Shown: positions 1 to 7,386 of the stretch, piece after piece | Layout: the number at the start of each line of letters is the position of its first letter | Position numbering within the stretch: position 1 is the stretch's first letter | Origin: CAMDPA01 sp050186055 | GTDB lineage: Bacteria > Pseudomonadota > Alphaproteobacteria > Rhizobiales > Hyphomicrobiaceae | Reading direction: 5' to 3' | Length of the DNA stretch: 11,164 nucleotides | Assembly: GCA_050186055.1 (NCBI GenBank) | Contig: JBFWYV010000159.1 | Span: 1-11,164 of the forward strand | Notes under the pieces: model-generated | What the model was told of the DNA's origin: nothing | The model's input: the letters and a program-made list of their open reading frames with translations, nothing else | Databases searched by the model: none | Program-made: the position numbers and the translations under genes

Positions 1-86
1 CGTGAACGCGGGCCTCACCACCGGTTCAGCCGAATTGATCCATGGTCGCGCAACTATGGCATTTTCCTGGATCGGAGTAGCAGAAC

Positions 87-179
87 GTGTGGACGGGTGA
101 GTTGGCGCTGAGCGTCGCACTGCTCGTGGTCGGGCTCGGCGTGACGGCCGCAGGTATTCTGGTCGCCTTCTATGGCTAA
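87..179 (+). CDS. possible 30-residue single-span membrane peptide
   Basis: A GTG-initiated reading frame of 30 codons ends in TAA at 177-179. Its product starts MWTGELALSV and ends ILVAFYG. Almost the whole length is hydrophobic (Leu, Val, Ala, Gly), with one acidic residue (Glu5) near the N-terminus, which fits a single transmembrane helix. The start is pinned because an in-frame TAG lies only two codons upstream (78-80), and a GGAG at 74-77 sits nine bases before the GTG, a normal ribosome-binding spacing. It lies about 107 bp before ycjX on the same strand. Small membrane peptides are common around envelope-stress genes, but I do not recognise this one and a 30-codon frame can arise by chance. 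The function is unknown. Confidence 0.35.
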   Translation: MWTGELALSVALLVVGLGVTAAGILVAFYG

Positions 180-286
180 ACGTCAGCGGAGAGCGTTCGC
201 AGCATCGGTTCAGCCGGGGCGGGGTCTTGCTCCGGGCGGCGTTCGTCGCCACTTTGCGGGACGCAATCTAGCCCCGGATTTCAAGC

Positions 287-1771
287 GTGCACTATTCCGA
301 CCTCGCCAATATGCCGCTCGACGCTCTTCGCAGGGCCGGAACCTATTTGTCCGAGGCCGCCACGCCGACGCTGCGGCTTGGAGTCACTGGCCTCTCGCGC
401 GCCGGCAAGACCGTGTTCATCACCTGCCTCGTACGCAATCTGCTGGTCGGCGGCCGCCTTCCGTTTCTGTCGGCTTATGCCGACGGACGCGTGCTCAGCG
501 CCCATCTTGAACCGCAGCCGGATGACGAGGTTCCCCGCTTCGACTACGAACGCCATGTGGCATGCCTGACCGGCGCCGAGCCCGAATGGCCTGAAAGCAC
601 GCGCCAGATCTCCGAGCTGAGGCTGACCCTCGTCTATCGGCCGGAGGGCATGCTGGCCCGCATGCTCGGCACGCACCGGCTGCATATCGATATCGTCGAC
701 TATCCTGGCGAGTGGCTGCTCGACTGCGCCCTGATGAGCCAGAGCTACCGGCAATGGTCGGCACGTGCGATGAGCCAGGCGCAATCCCCGCTTTGGCGAT
801 CCACCGCACAGCCCTGGCTCGCCTATGCCGACGGGCTCGACGCCGCTGCCGCTGCCGACGAGCAGACGGCGATGGCGGCGGCGCACGCATTCACCGCCTA
901 TCTGAAGTCGGCGCGGGCACAGGTTCCGGCGTTGTCCACCCTCGGGCCGGGACGGTTCCTGATGCCCGGCGACCTCGAAGGCTCTCCGCTCCTGACGTTT
1001 GCTCCGCTGACGCTGCCCGAGAATGGCGCCATCGCATCAGGCTCGCTCGCCGCGATGATGGAGCGCCGCTACGAGAGCTACCGTTCGCGTGTGGTCAAGC
1101 CGTTCTTCCGCGATCATTTCAGCCGGCTCGATCGCCAGATCGTTCTGGTCGATGCACTGGCTGCGCTCAATCACGGCGCCGCGGCGATCGACGAATTGTC
1201 CAACGCGCTGGAATCCGCACTCGAAGTGTTTCGCCCGGGAGCAAGAAGCTGGCTGTCCGCGTTCCTGCCCCGGCGCATCGATCGCATCGTCTTCGCGGCC
1301 TCGAAGGCGGACCATCTGCCTCAGTCGAGCCATGACCGTCTGGAGGCCTTGCTGCGGCTCATCGTCGAGCGCGCCGCCGAACGCGCGGAATCAGCCGGCG
1401 CCGACATCGAGGTGCTTGCGCTTGCGGCGCTGCGTGCAACGACGGAGGTGGAAGTCCGGCGCAACAGCGAGACGCTGGCGTGCATCAAGGGCGTGCCCCT
1501 CGCCGGCGAGCGGGTCGGAGAGGTGACATTCGACGGCAAGCGCCAGGTTGCGCTGTTTCCCGGCGATCTCGATGCCGATCCCCGTGCTGTGCTGGCAGCG
1601 GCGCGTACGAATTCCGGCCGTGATCGTGCTGGCGGCAATGCGGTGGACGTCGGCTTCGTGAGGTTCCGCCCGCCGCAGGCTTCCGCGGATGAGTCCTTGC
1701 GGCCTGCCGCATGGCCGCATGTCAGGCTCGACCGGGCATTGCAGCATCTCCTGGGAGATCGCCTCGCATGA
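287..1771 (+). CDS. ycjX: YcjX-family (DUF463) P-loop NTPase
   Basis: The 494-residue product matches the YcjX/DUF463 family of GTPase-like P-loop proteins; E. coli YcjX is of similar length. A Walker A loop GLSRAGKT lies at residues 35-42. A DxxG-like switch, DYPGEW, is at 138-143, and a G4-like SKAD is at 339-342. The C-terminus has the family RFRPP block (459-463) and ends PHVRLDRALQHLLGDRLA. In gammaproteobacteria ycjX accompanies the phage shock genes and the protein is linked to envelope stress; its exact role is unsettled. The start is GTG at 287 with only a weak GGA upstream. An in-frame ATG at 311 (Met9) is an alternative, and both keep the P-loop. The stop overlaps the start of the next gene (ATGA), so the two are probably translated together. 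No pspA, pspB or pspC is visible in the window. Confidence 0.9.
   Translation: MHYSDLANMPLDALRRAGTYLSEAATPTLRLGVTGLSRAGKTVFITCLVRNLLVGGRLPFLSAYADGRVLSAHLEPQPDDEVPRFDYERHVACLTGAEPEWPESTRQISELRLTLVYRPEGMLARMLGTHRLHIDIVDYPGEWLLDCALMSQSYRQWSARAMSQAQSPLWRSTAQPWLAYADGLDAAAAADEQTAMAAAHAFTAYLKSARAQVPALSTLGPGRFLMPGDLEGSPLLTFAPLTLPENGAIASGSLAAMMERRYESYRSRVVKPFFRDHFSRLDRQIVLVDALAALNHGAAAIDELSNALESALEVFRPGARSWLSAFLPRRIDRIVFAASKADHLPQSSHDRLEALLRLIVERAAERAESAGADIEVLALAALRATTEVEVRRNSETLACIKGVPLAGERVGEVTFDGKRQVALFPGDLDADPRAVLAAARTNSGRDRAGGNAVDVGFVRFRPPQASADESLRPAAWPHVRLDRALQHLLGDRLA
1753..1757 (+). promoter_or_regulatory. ribosome binding site deciding the ycjF start
   Basis: GGGAG lies ten bases before the ATG at 1768, inside the last codons of ycjX. 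It supports starting ycjF at 1768 rather than at the in-frame ATG at 1711. Confidence 0.6.
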
Positions 1772-2832
1772 CCGATCCGAAACCGACGCGCCGTCCCATG
1801 GTGTTCAACCTCGACGATCCCTCCATCGTTCAGGATGCGGAGCAACCGGCTCCGGCATCCGTGCCGCTGCACGGTCCGGGATGTGGGCCGGGAGTGGCGA
1901 GGGAGCTGGACGCCGGCGAGGGGGAAGAACTGGCAGCGGAACGTCCGGCGTTCGCGCGTTTGTCGGGCTATGGCCGTTGGGGCACCATTTTCGCCGGTGC
2001 TTTGGGCGGGCTGGTGACGCTGGCGGCGGGACTGTGGCTCGTGGACTTCCTGTCGCTCGCGCTGCAGCGGTCCGACTGGATCGGCACTCTGGCGTGGGTA
2101 TTGATGGCGCTGGCGGCCTTGTCGGCTCTTGCCATGGTGCTGCGCGAGGTCGTTGGCCTGGTCCGTCTGGCGCGCCTCACCCACCTTAGATCGGATGCAC
2201 AGAATGCCTTGCAGAGCAGGGATCTCAAGGCAGAGCGGGCGATCGTGGCGCGTCTTCGAGCCGCGTTGTCGGGCAGGCTCGACCTTTCCTGGTCGTTGTC
2301 GCGCTTTCGCGAGCACGAGGGTGACGTACGCGATCCCGGCGACCTGCTGGCACTGGCCGACCGCGAACTGATGGCGCCGCTCGATGCCGAGGCGCGGCGA
2401 TTGATCCTCTCCTCCGCCAAACGCGTCAGCGTGGTAACGGCGCTCTCGCCGATCGCATTGATCTCGGTCGGGTTCGTGGCCTTGGAGAACCTCAGGTTGC
2501 TGCGTGCGGTGGCGACGCTTTACGGCGCGCGCCCCGGCTACCTTGGGGGCTTCCGGCTGGCACGCATGGTGCTCGGCCACATTGCCGCCACCGGAAGCAT
2601 TGCGCTCACCGACGATCTGATCGGTCAGTTCATCGGCCACGACCTGGTACGCCGGCTGTCGCGCCGGCTAGGAGAAGGACTTTTCAATGGCGCCCTGACG
2701 GCGCGCATCGGCGCTGCGGCGGTCGAGGTGACGCGCCCGCTTCCCTTTGTCGAGGCTCCTCCGGTTCGGGCGCGCGACATGATCGGCGAGTTCGTGCGGC
2801 GCAATCGCATGCCGAAGTCCAAGGCGAGTTGA
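1768..2832 (+). CDS. ycjF: YcjF-family (DUF697, TIGR01620-like) membrane protein
   Basis: The 354-residue product begins MTDPKPTRRPMVFNLDD. A charged, proline-rich N-terminal cytoplasmic segment is followed by two hydrophobic spans at about residues 72-98 and 104-126. Next comes a soluble linker with helical Arg/Glu-rich stretches. The C-terminal DUF697 region starts around VTALSPIALISVG, with a further hydrophobic stretch, and contains the family-like segments ENLRLLRAVATLYG and GSIALTDDLIGQF. This matches YcjF, the usual partner of YcjX. I chose the start at 1768 because its ATG overlaps the ycjX stop (ATGA) and has a GGGAG upstream. An in-frame ATG at 1711 would add 19 residues from inside ycjX and is unlikely. 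It probably forms an inner-membrane complex with YcjX; that is inferred from conserved pairing. The biochemical function is not established. Confidence 0.88.
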   Translation: MTDPKPTRRPMVFNLDDPSIVQDAEQPAPASVPLHGPGCGPGVARELDAGEGEELAAERPAFARLSGYGRWGTIFAGALGGLVTLAAGLWLVDFLSLALQRSDWIGTLAWVLMALAALSALAMVLREVVGLVRLARLTHLRSDAQNALQSRDLKAERAIVARLRAALSGRLDLSWSLSRFREHEGDVRDPGDLLALADRELMAPLDAEARRLILSSAKRVSVVTALSPIALISVGFVALENLRLLRAVATLYGARPGYLGGFRLARMVLGHIAATGSIALTDDLIGQFIGHDLVRRLSRRLGEGLFNGALTARIGAAAVEVTRPLPFVEAPPVRARDMIGEFVRRNRMPKSKAS

Positions 2833-2845
2833 TCGCAAGCCGATC
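2831..2845 (+). terminator. weak hairpin at the end of ycjF
   Basis: GATCG (2831-2835) and CGATC (2841-2845) can pair around a five-base loop, beginning within the ycjF stop codon. An AT-rich stretch with several T runs follows (2848-2864), but there is no clean U tract. A stem of five pairs is marginal, so this is only a candidate end of the ycjX-ycjF transcript. Confidence 0.2.
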
Positions 2846-2846
2846 G

Positions 2847-2880
2847 AATTCGAATTTTATCTTTGATCTGATAATAAAGC
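2847..2880 (+). promoter_or_regulatory. AT-rich patch, candidate promoter region of the aldolase gene
   Basis: This stretch is far more AT-rich than everything around it. It holds overlapping palindromes (TCGAATTCGA, AATTCGAATT) and a GATAAT at 2870-2875 that matches five of six bases of the sigma-70 -10 box. I find no good -35 box at 15-18 bp spacing, so the exact promoter is unresolved. The 177-bp gap between ycjF and the aldolase gene, together with the drop in GC, suggests independent transcription of the aldolase. The rest of the gap shows nothing else convincing. Confidence 0.3.
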
Positions 2881-2997
2881 CGAGCAATGCCGGCGCTGCC
2901 AGCCGGCCGATCCCGGTTCGCCCCGAACGCGTGGACTTCCCGCTTTTCCCGCCACGATCCATTGAGGTAAGCTCGACGGCAATGGACACGCCGTTTC

Positions 2998-3001
2998 GGA
3001 G
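2998..3001 (+). promoter_or_regulatory. ribosome binding site of the aldolase gene
   Basis: GGAG lies eight bases before the ATG at 3010, the best-spaced start in this frame. It supports the full 216-residue product. Confidence 0.55.
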
Positions 3002-3009
3002 CGCAAGCC

Positions 3010-3660
3010 ATGTCTTCACTGAGCGAAGCCCCTCTCGGCATTCTCAGCCTGGCCCGGCTGGTGCCCCTGCTTCACATCGAGGACATCGAGGATGCGGTGC
3101 CGCTGGCGAAGACGTTCGTCGATGCCGGGCTCCCCGTGCTCGAGATCGCGCTGCGGACCAGGGTCGCCGCGCAGGCCATCCGGCGGATCGTCGATGACGT
3201 TCCCGATGCCGTGCCCTGCGCGGGCAACGTGATGACGCCGCATGACCTCAACATCGCGGTAGGCGCCGGCGCGAAGCTGGCGTTGTCACCCGGATCGTCC
3301 CCTGAACTCCTGGAAGCCGCGGTGGCGCAGCAGACGCCGTTCGTGCCCGGCATCGCCACCCCGACAGAGTTGATGCACGTGATCTCGAAGGGCTTTCATG
3401 TGGTGAAGTTCTTCCCCGCGTCTCCGTTCGGCGGCGCGGAAACCTTGCGCGCCTACGCAGCGCCCTTCCCGCGCGTGCGCTTCATGCCGACCGGCGGGAC
3501 CAGCGAGATCGACTACGACCATTGGCTGCGCGTCCCCAGCGTGATTGCCGTCGGCGGCGCATGGCTTGCTCCCGTCGAGGACATTGCCCGCCGCGACTGG
3601 GCTCACATCGGCAAGCGGGCTCGCTATGCGGTATCGAAGTTCATCACGCACCGCCCTTGA
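3010..3660 (+). CDS. eda: 2-dehydro-3-deoxy-phosphogluconate (KDPG) aldolase family protein
   Basis: The 216-residue product aligns without gaps, by eye, to class I KDPG/KHG aldolases such as E. coli Eda, which cleave KDPG to pyruvate and glyceraldehyde 3-phosphate in the Entner-Doudoroff pathway. The Schiff-base lysine is Lys133 in VVKFFPA. The general acid/base Glu45 and carboxylate-binding Arg49 and Thr50 lie in LEIALRT, Pro94 in SPG, and Thr161-Gly162-Gly163 in the MPTGG phosphate/substrate loop. Two positions differ from my memory of E. coli Eda: residue 73 is Asn (CAGNVM) rather than Thr, and 184 is Ala (GGAWL) rather than Ser. The start is ATG 3010 with GGAG upstream. No edd (6-phosphogluconate dehydratase), kdgK or sugar transporter gene is adjacent, so the substrate may be KDPG, KDPGal or a related 2-keto-3-deoxy acid. 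Family assignment is secure; the exact substrate is inferred. Confidence 0.85.
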   Translation: MSSLSEAPLGILSLARLVPLLHIEDIEDAVPLAKTFVDAGLPVLEIALRTRVAAQAIRRIVDDVPDAVPCAGNVMTPHDLNIAVGAGAKLALSPGSSPELLEAAVAQQTPFVPGIATPTELMHVISKGFHVVKFFPASPFGGAETLRAYAAPFPRVRFMPTGGTSEIDYDHWLRVPSVIAVGGAWLAPVEDIARRDWAHIGKRARYAVSKFITHRP

Positions 3661-3666
3661 TCGTGG

Positions 3667-3685
3667 TCCGCTGCTCTCCGGCGGA
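3667..3685. terminator. candidate hairpin between convergent genes
   Basis: TCCGC (3667-3671) and GCGGA (3681-3685) can pair around a nine-base loop in the 64-bp gap between the aldolase stop and the end of the convergent hydroxylase gene. A bidirectional terminator would be expected here, but there is no T run on either side, so the call is weak. Confidence 0.2.
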
Positions 3686-3724
3686 TGAATGACGCCGGTT
3701 GCGTGGAACAGCGATCAGCCTGGC

Positions 3725-6088
3725 TCAGCTCTTCCGAGATGCGCCTTGAATGGCGCGCCATACGCGCTCGGGCGTGGCCGGCATCTCGACGTGACGCACG
3801 CCCAGATCAGACAGCGCATCGACGATCGCATTGATGACGGCGCCGAGCGCGGGGGTGGTGCCGCCCTCGCCGCCAGGGCGAATCCCGAACCGATGCGTGG
3901 TCGCGGGCACCTCGATCAGCCGGCAGTTCATTTGCGGCATGGTGTCGATGCGCGGCATCGCATAGTCCATGAAACTCGCCGCCAGCATTTGCGCGCTGTC
4001 GCGGTCATGGCGGCAGTCCTCCAGCAGCGCCTGCCCCACGCCCTGCATGACCGCGCCGTGAGTCTGGCCGTGCAGGATCAGCGGATTGACGGCAAGACCG
4101 ACATCATCCGCGCCGGACCAGCCGACGATGCTCACGTCGCCGGTTTCCGGATCGACCTCGACCTCGCAGATATGGCAGCCCGACGGATAGCCGCCGACCG
4201 TCGTCGTGACATCGCCGATACCGGTCAGAGCACCCCTGAATTCGGCAGGAAGCGCATCGCCTGCAGCCATCGTCTGCGCGATCTCGACCAGTCCGACGCT
4301 GCCGCCTGTCCCATCGACACGGAACGCACCCGATGCGAACGTCAGTTCGTCGGGAGCCGCCTGCAGCAGATGGGCCGCAACCGCTCTCGCCTTGGCAATC
4401 ACAGCCTCTGCCGCGTCACTGATCGCGAGGCTCGCAAGCCGCATCGAGCGGCCGGAATGCGATCCGCCGCCCGCCGACACGCGATCGGTGTCATGCGCGA
4501 TGAAGCGAATGTCCCCGAACGGTACGCCAAGCCATTGCGCCGTGAGCTGCGCGAAGCTCGTCTCGTGTCCCTGCCCGCTGTTCATCGTGCCGAGCACCAA
4601 CTCGATGCGGCCGTCCGCGCCGACGGTGATCTCGGCGCGCTCGCGCGGCGCGCCGCTCGTCACCTCGATATAGTTCGCGATGCCGATTCCCCGCTTCAGG
4701 CCGCGCGCGGCCGAGGCCCGTTTGCGTGCGGCAAAGCCGGTCCAGTCGGCTAATTCCAGTGCGGTATCCATGCACTTCTCGTAGTCGCCATTGTCGTAGG
4801 TGATGCCGACGGCGTTGGTATAGGGCATGTCATCGGGTGCAATCAGGTTTCGGCGCCTGAGCTCGACCGGGTCGAATCCGCACTCGTCCGCGGCGATGTC
4901 GATCAGTCGTTCAATGACGTAGATCGCTTCGGGCCGGCCCGCGCTGCGATATGGCGTGGTCGGAACAGTATGGGTCAGCACGGCGCGTCCGCGGAAATGC
5001 ACGGCGGGTATCCGATAGACCCCCTGCATGATGCCCAGCCCCTTGCGCAACGGCGTGAAATGCGCGGTGTAGGCGCCGATATTGCTGATGTTGCTGCCGC
5101 GCACGGCGAGGAAGTTGCCGTTTGCATCCAAAGCCAGTTCGGCATCCACGGTCAGGTCGCGGCCCTGATAGTCGCATAGAAAGCATTCGTTGCGCTCGGC
5201 GGTCCACTTCACCGGCCGGCCCACGCGGTGCGCCGCCCACGGCAACAGGCAATAGTCGGGGAAAAAGGTATTGCGCGTGCCGAAGTTGCCGCCCATGTCG
5301 CCGCACAGCATGCGGGCGCGGTCATCGGGCACGCCAAGCATCTGTGCGAGTTGCCCGCGTATGCGGACGACGCCGCCGCCCGAGCCCGCGCGCAGCACAT
5401 ACCGCCCGGCGCTGCTGTCGTACTCGCCGATCACGGAACGCGGCTCCATCGGGCTTCCCGTCACCCGCTGGATCCAGGTCTGCAGCGATACGATGTGTTC
5501 GGCGGTCGCGAAAGCGTCGCTTGTCGCAGCCTCGTCGCCGACCTCGCAGTCGAGCGCGACATTCGTTGGCCGGTCGGTCCAGACCTGCGCCGCGCCCGGC
5601 TCCAGGGCGTCCATGGCGTGAGCGACCGCGGGCAGCGGATCGTACTCGACCTCGACGAGGGCGGCCGCTTCGACAGCGGCATCACGCGTCTCGGCCACGA
5701 CCATGGCGACCGGTTCACCGACGAAGCGCACGACGTCGCGCACGAGCGCCGAATGCTTGGCGCTGTACACCTTGAATCCCGGCGGAAACCGCAATGTAGC
5801 GTCAGGCGGACCTTCCCAGTTTGCCCGGTGAGGGATCGGCCCAACTCCGTCAGCGGCAAGGTCGGCCCAGGTGAGAACCGAGATCACGCCTGGAGCGGCC
5901 ATTGCCTGCGCAGTTTGGATGGACCCGATCCGCGCATGCGCATGCGGCGAGCGTACGAATGCGGCATGCGCCGTCCGCACGGGAAGATAGTCGTCCGTAA
6001 ACTGCCCTTGCCCGGTCAGCAGCCGGGCGTCCTCCTTGCGGGGGACAGGTACGCCGATTGTGTACGTTGCAGCTCGAGCATCGTCCAT
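3725..6088 (-). CDS. molybdopterin-binding large subunit of a xanthine dehydrogenase/CO dehydrogenase-family hydroxylase
   Basis: The 787-residue product is a complete large subunit of the molybdenum hydroxylase family, which uses the molybdopterin cofactor to hydroxylate aldehydes, purines or heteroaromatics. The N-terminal a/b-hammerhead domain runs from about residue 15 to 125, with RKEDARLLTGQGQFTDD early on. The two molybdopterin-binding regions follow, with GDMGGNFGTRN (263-273), PYRSAGRPE (379-387) and NSGQGHE (503-509). The expected catalytic glutamate is Glu741 in GGEGGTTPALGA. PYRSAGR resembles the form II (AYRGAGR) active-site loop, not the AYxCSFR loop of true aerobic CO dehydrogenase. 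The start is ATG 6088 because GGGGAGGAG lies five bases upstream; an in-frame ATG at 6115 would add nine residues encoded across that ribosome-binding site. No FAD-binding (CoxM-type) or 2Fe-2S (CoxS-type) subunit gene is adjacent. It lies 156 bp downstream of purM on the same strand. The substrate cannot be told from the sequence. Confidence 0.9.
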   Translation of the reverse strand: MDDARAATYTIGVPVPRKEDARLLTGQGQFTDDYLPVRTAHAAFVRSPHAHARIGSIQTAQAMAAPGVISVLTWADLAADGVGPIPHRANWEGPPDATLRFPPGFKVYSAKHSALVRDVVRFVGEPVAMVVAETRDAAVEAAALVEVEYDPLPAVAHAMDALEPGAAQVWTDRPTNVALDCEVGDEAATSDAFATAEHIVSLQTWIQRVTGSPMEPRSVIGEYDSSAGRYVLRAGSGGGVVRIRGQLAQMLGVPDDRARMLCGDMGGNFGTRNTFFPDYCLLPWAAHRVGRPVKWTAERNECFLCDYQGRDLTVDAELALDANGNFLAVRGSNISNIGAYTAHFTPLRKGLGIMQGVYRIPAVHFRGRAVLTHTVPTTPYRSAGRPEAIYVIERLIDIAADECGFDPVELRRRNLIAPDDMPYTNAVGITYDNGDYEKCMDTALELADWTGFAARKRASAARGLKRGIGIANYIEVTSGAPRERAEITVGADGRIELVLGTMNSGQGHETSFAQLTAQWLGVPFGDIRFIAHDTDRVSAGGGSHSGRSMRLASLAISDAAEAVIAKARAVAAHLLQAAPDELTFASGAFRVDGTGGSVGLVEIAQTMAAGDALPAEFRGALTGIGDVTTTVGGYPSGCHICEVEVDPETGDVSIVGWSGADDVGLAVNPLILHGQTHGAVMQGVGQALLEDCRHDRDSAQMLAASFMDYAMPRIDTMPQMNCRLIEVPATTHRFGIRPGGEGGTTPALGAVINAIVDALSDLGVRHVEMPATPERVWRAIQGASRKS

Positions 6089-6093
6089 GCCGG

Positions 6094-6102
6094 CTCCTCC
6101 CC
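6094..6102 (-). promoter_or_regulatory. strong ribosome binding site deciding the hydroxylase start
   Basis: On the minus strand GGGGAGGAG ends five bases before the ATG at 6088. It is the strongest Shine-Dalgarno sequence in the window and argues against the in-frame ATG at 6115, which has no comparable site. Confidence 0.75.
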
Positions 6103-6191
6103 AGAACTCAGGCACATTGTGGAACCGATCCAGCCGCGCCGCAAATCTCCCGGAGTTGGCCCTCAGGCCGGCTCAGGATTGTCCGATGGGC

Positions 6192-6211
6192 CCGGCCTGT
6201 GCACCGGCCGG
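6192..6211. terminator. GC-rich hairpin downstream of purM
   Basis: CCGGCC (6192-6197) and GGCCGG (6206-6211) pair perfectly around an eight-base loop, 33 bases past the purM stop in the direction of purM transcription. No U tract follows on the minus strand, so it may slow or protect the transcript end rather than act as an intrinsic terminator. Whether purM and the hydroxylase share a transcript is open. Confidence 0.25.
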
Positions 6212-6244
6212 CGATGCCACTGCCGGATTCCACCGGTCATCGGC

Positions 6245-7381
6245 TCAGGGGGCGAACGTAAGCTGGCCTGAATAGCGTACGGCCTCGGCTTCGCCCTTTC
6301 CCTTGGCTTCAGACTTTACGCCTCGCCCCGGCTCGGTCGCGCCGATCTTGAGCGGTGCCTCTCCGTTCGCCTGCAGCACCGCGATCACATCGTCGGCCCT
6401 GGCTGCATCGGCGACGACGACAAGACCGATGCCGCAATTGAACGTGCGCAACATCTCGGCGTCATCCAGATGGCCGGCGCTCCTCATCCAGTCGAACACG
6501 GGCGGCGCCTGCCAGCACGCGAGTTCGACGTGCGCCCCGATGCCTGCGGGCAGCACGCGGGGGATGTTCTCCGACAGGCCGCCGCCGGTGATGTGCGCCA
6601 GGGCTTTCACGCCGCCCGCCTCGCGGATCGCCGCAAGCACCGGCCGGACGTAGATCCGTGTCGGCTCGAGCAGGATGTCCGCCAGCGAATCCGAGTCGGC
6701 CTTTGCTCCCGGCGTCGGCGCGAACGGCGCCTTTCGGTCCCAGTCGACGCCGGCCATCGCCATCAGTTTGCGGACCAGCGAGTAGCCGTTGGAATGGATG
6801 CCCGATGATGGAAGTCCGATCAGAACGTCCCCGGCATCGATGTCGGACCTCGGCAGTATCCGATCCCGTTCCACGGCGCCGACGGCAAAGCCTGCGAGGT
6901 CGTAGTCCTTGGCCCCGTACATCCCCGGCATCTCGGCTGTCTCGCCGCCGATCAGCGCCGCTCCGGCTTGCCGGCAGCCTTCGGCGATGCCTTCGACGAC
7001 GGCTGTCGCGGTTTCCACGTTGAGGGCGCCGCAGGCAAAATAGTCGAGGAAGAACAGGGGCTCGGCACCTTGCGCGAGCAGGTCGTTGACGCACATGGCG
7101 ACGAGGTCGATGCCGATCGTCCGATGCCGGCCGGTATCGATCGCGATCTTCAGCTTGGTGCCGACGCCATCGTTGGCCGCAACCAGTATCGGATCCTTGA
7201 ACCCCGCGCCTTTCAGATCGAACAGGGCGCCGAAGCCGCCCAGATCGGCGTCGGCGCCGGGCCGGCGCGTGGACCTGGCCAGCGGCTTGATGGCGCGGAC
7301 AAGGGCATTGCCGGCATCGATGTCGACGCCTGAATCGCGGTAGGTGACCGGCGCGCTGCGCTCCTCGTTGCTGCCCGCCAT
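6245..7381 (-). CDS. purM: phosphoribosylformylglycinamidine cyclo-ligase (AIR synthetase)
   Basis: The 378-residue product is PurM, which closes FGAM to 5-aminoimidazole ribonucleotide using ATP, the fifth step of de novo purine synthesis, in the cytoplasm. Family blocks are clear: TYRDSGVDIDAG near the N-terminus, NDGVGTKLK (70-78), GIDLVAMCVNDLLAQGAEPLF (90-110), IGGETAEMPGMY (144-155), LPSSGIHSNGYSLV (190-203), HITGGGLSENIPRVLP (263-278) and RTFNCGIG (312-319). The start is ATG 7381, with GGAGAG (7392-7387) five bases upstream on the minus strand. The frame is open further to 7504, but that extension is Arg-rich and lacks family similarity. The protein is somewhat longer than the usual 345-355 residues because of a charged C-terminal tail, about 352-368, with KSEAKGKGEAEA. 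purN, its frequent neighbour, is not directly downstream; the hydroxylase gene is there instead. Confidence 0.95.
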   Translation of the reverse strand: MAGSNEERSAPVTYRDSGVDIDAGNALVRAIKPLARSTRRPGADADLGGFGALFDLKGAGFKDPILVAANDGVGTKLKIAIDTGRHRTIGIDLVAMCVNDLLAQGAEPLFFLDYFACGALNVETATAVVEGIAEGCRQAGAALIGGETAEMPGMYGAKDYDLAGFAVGAVERDRILPRSDIDAGDVLIGLPSSGIHSNGYSLVRKLMAMAGVDWDRKAPFAPTPGAKADSDSLADILLEPTRIYVRPVLAAIREAGGVKALAHITGGGLSENIPRVLPAGIGAHVELACWQAPPVFDWMRSAGHLDDAEMLRTFNCGIGLVVVADAARADDVIAVLQANGEAPLKIGATEPGRGVKSEAKGKGEAEAVRYSGQLTFAP

Positions 7382-7386
7382 GTCCG

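Noticed and set aside
1..111. Open plus frames at the left edge that might be the end of an upstream gene.
   Set aside because: Frames ending at 100 and 111 are too short to recognise, and nothing in their residues suggests a known C-terminus.
1321..2640. Minus-strand open frame of 439 codons opposite ycjX and ycjF.
   Set aside because: It lies wholly opposite two recognised genes, its product is Arg/Gln-rich without family features, and such frames are normal in GC-rich DNA.
2829..3197. Plus-strand frame overlapping the start of the aldolase gene.
   Set aside because: It is out of frame with the aldolase, begins in the intergenic gap without a ribosome-binding site, and shows no family similarity.
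3689..4753. Plus-strand open frame of 354 codons opposite the hydroxylase gene.
   Set aside because: Its product is dominated by Arg, Ala and His with no motif, and the minus strand here encodes a clear molybdenum hydroxylase.
5933..5946. Overlapping CGCATGCG palindromes.
   Set aside because: They sit inside the hydroxylase coding sequence and simply encode a His-Ala-His-Ala run that family members share.
5228..6271. Plus-strand open frame of 347 codons opposite the hydroxylase N-terminus.
   Set aside because: It is a mirror of the hydroxylase coding sequence, with no ribosome-binding site and no recognisable fold.
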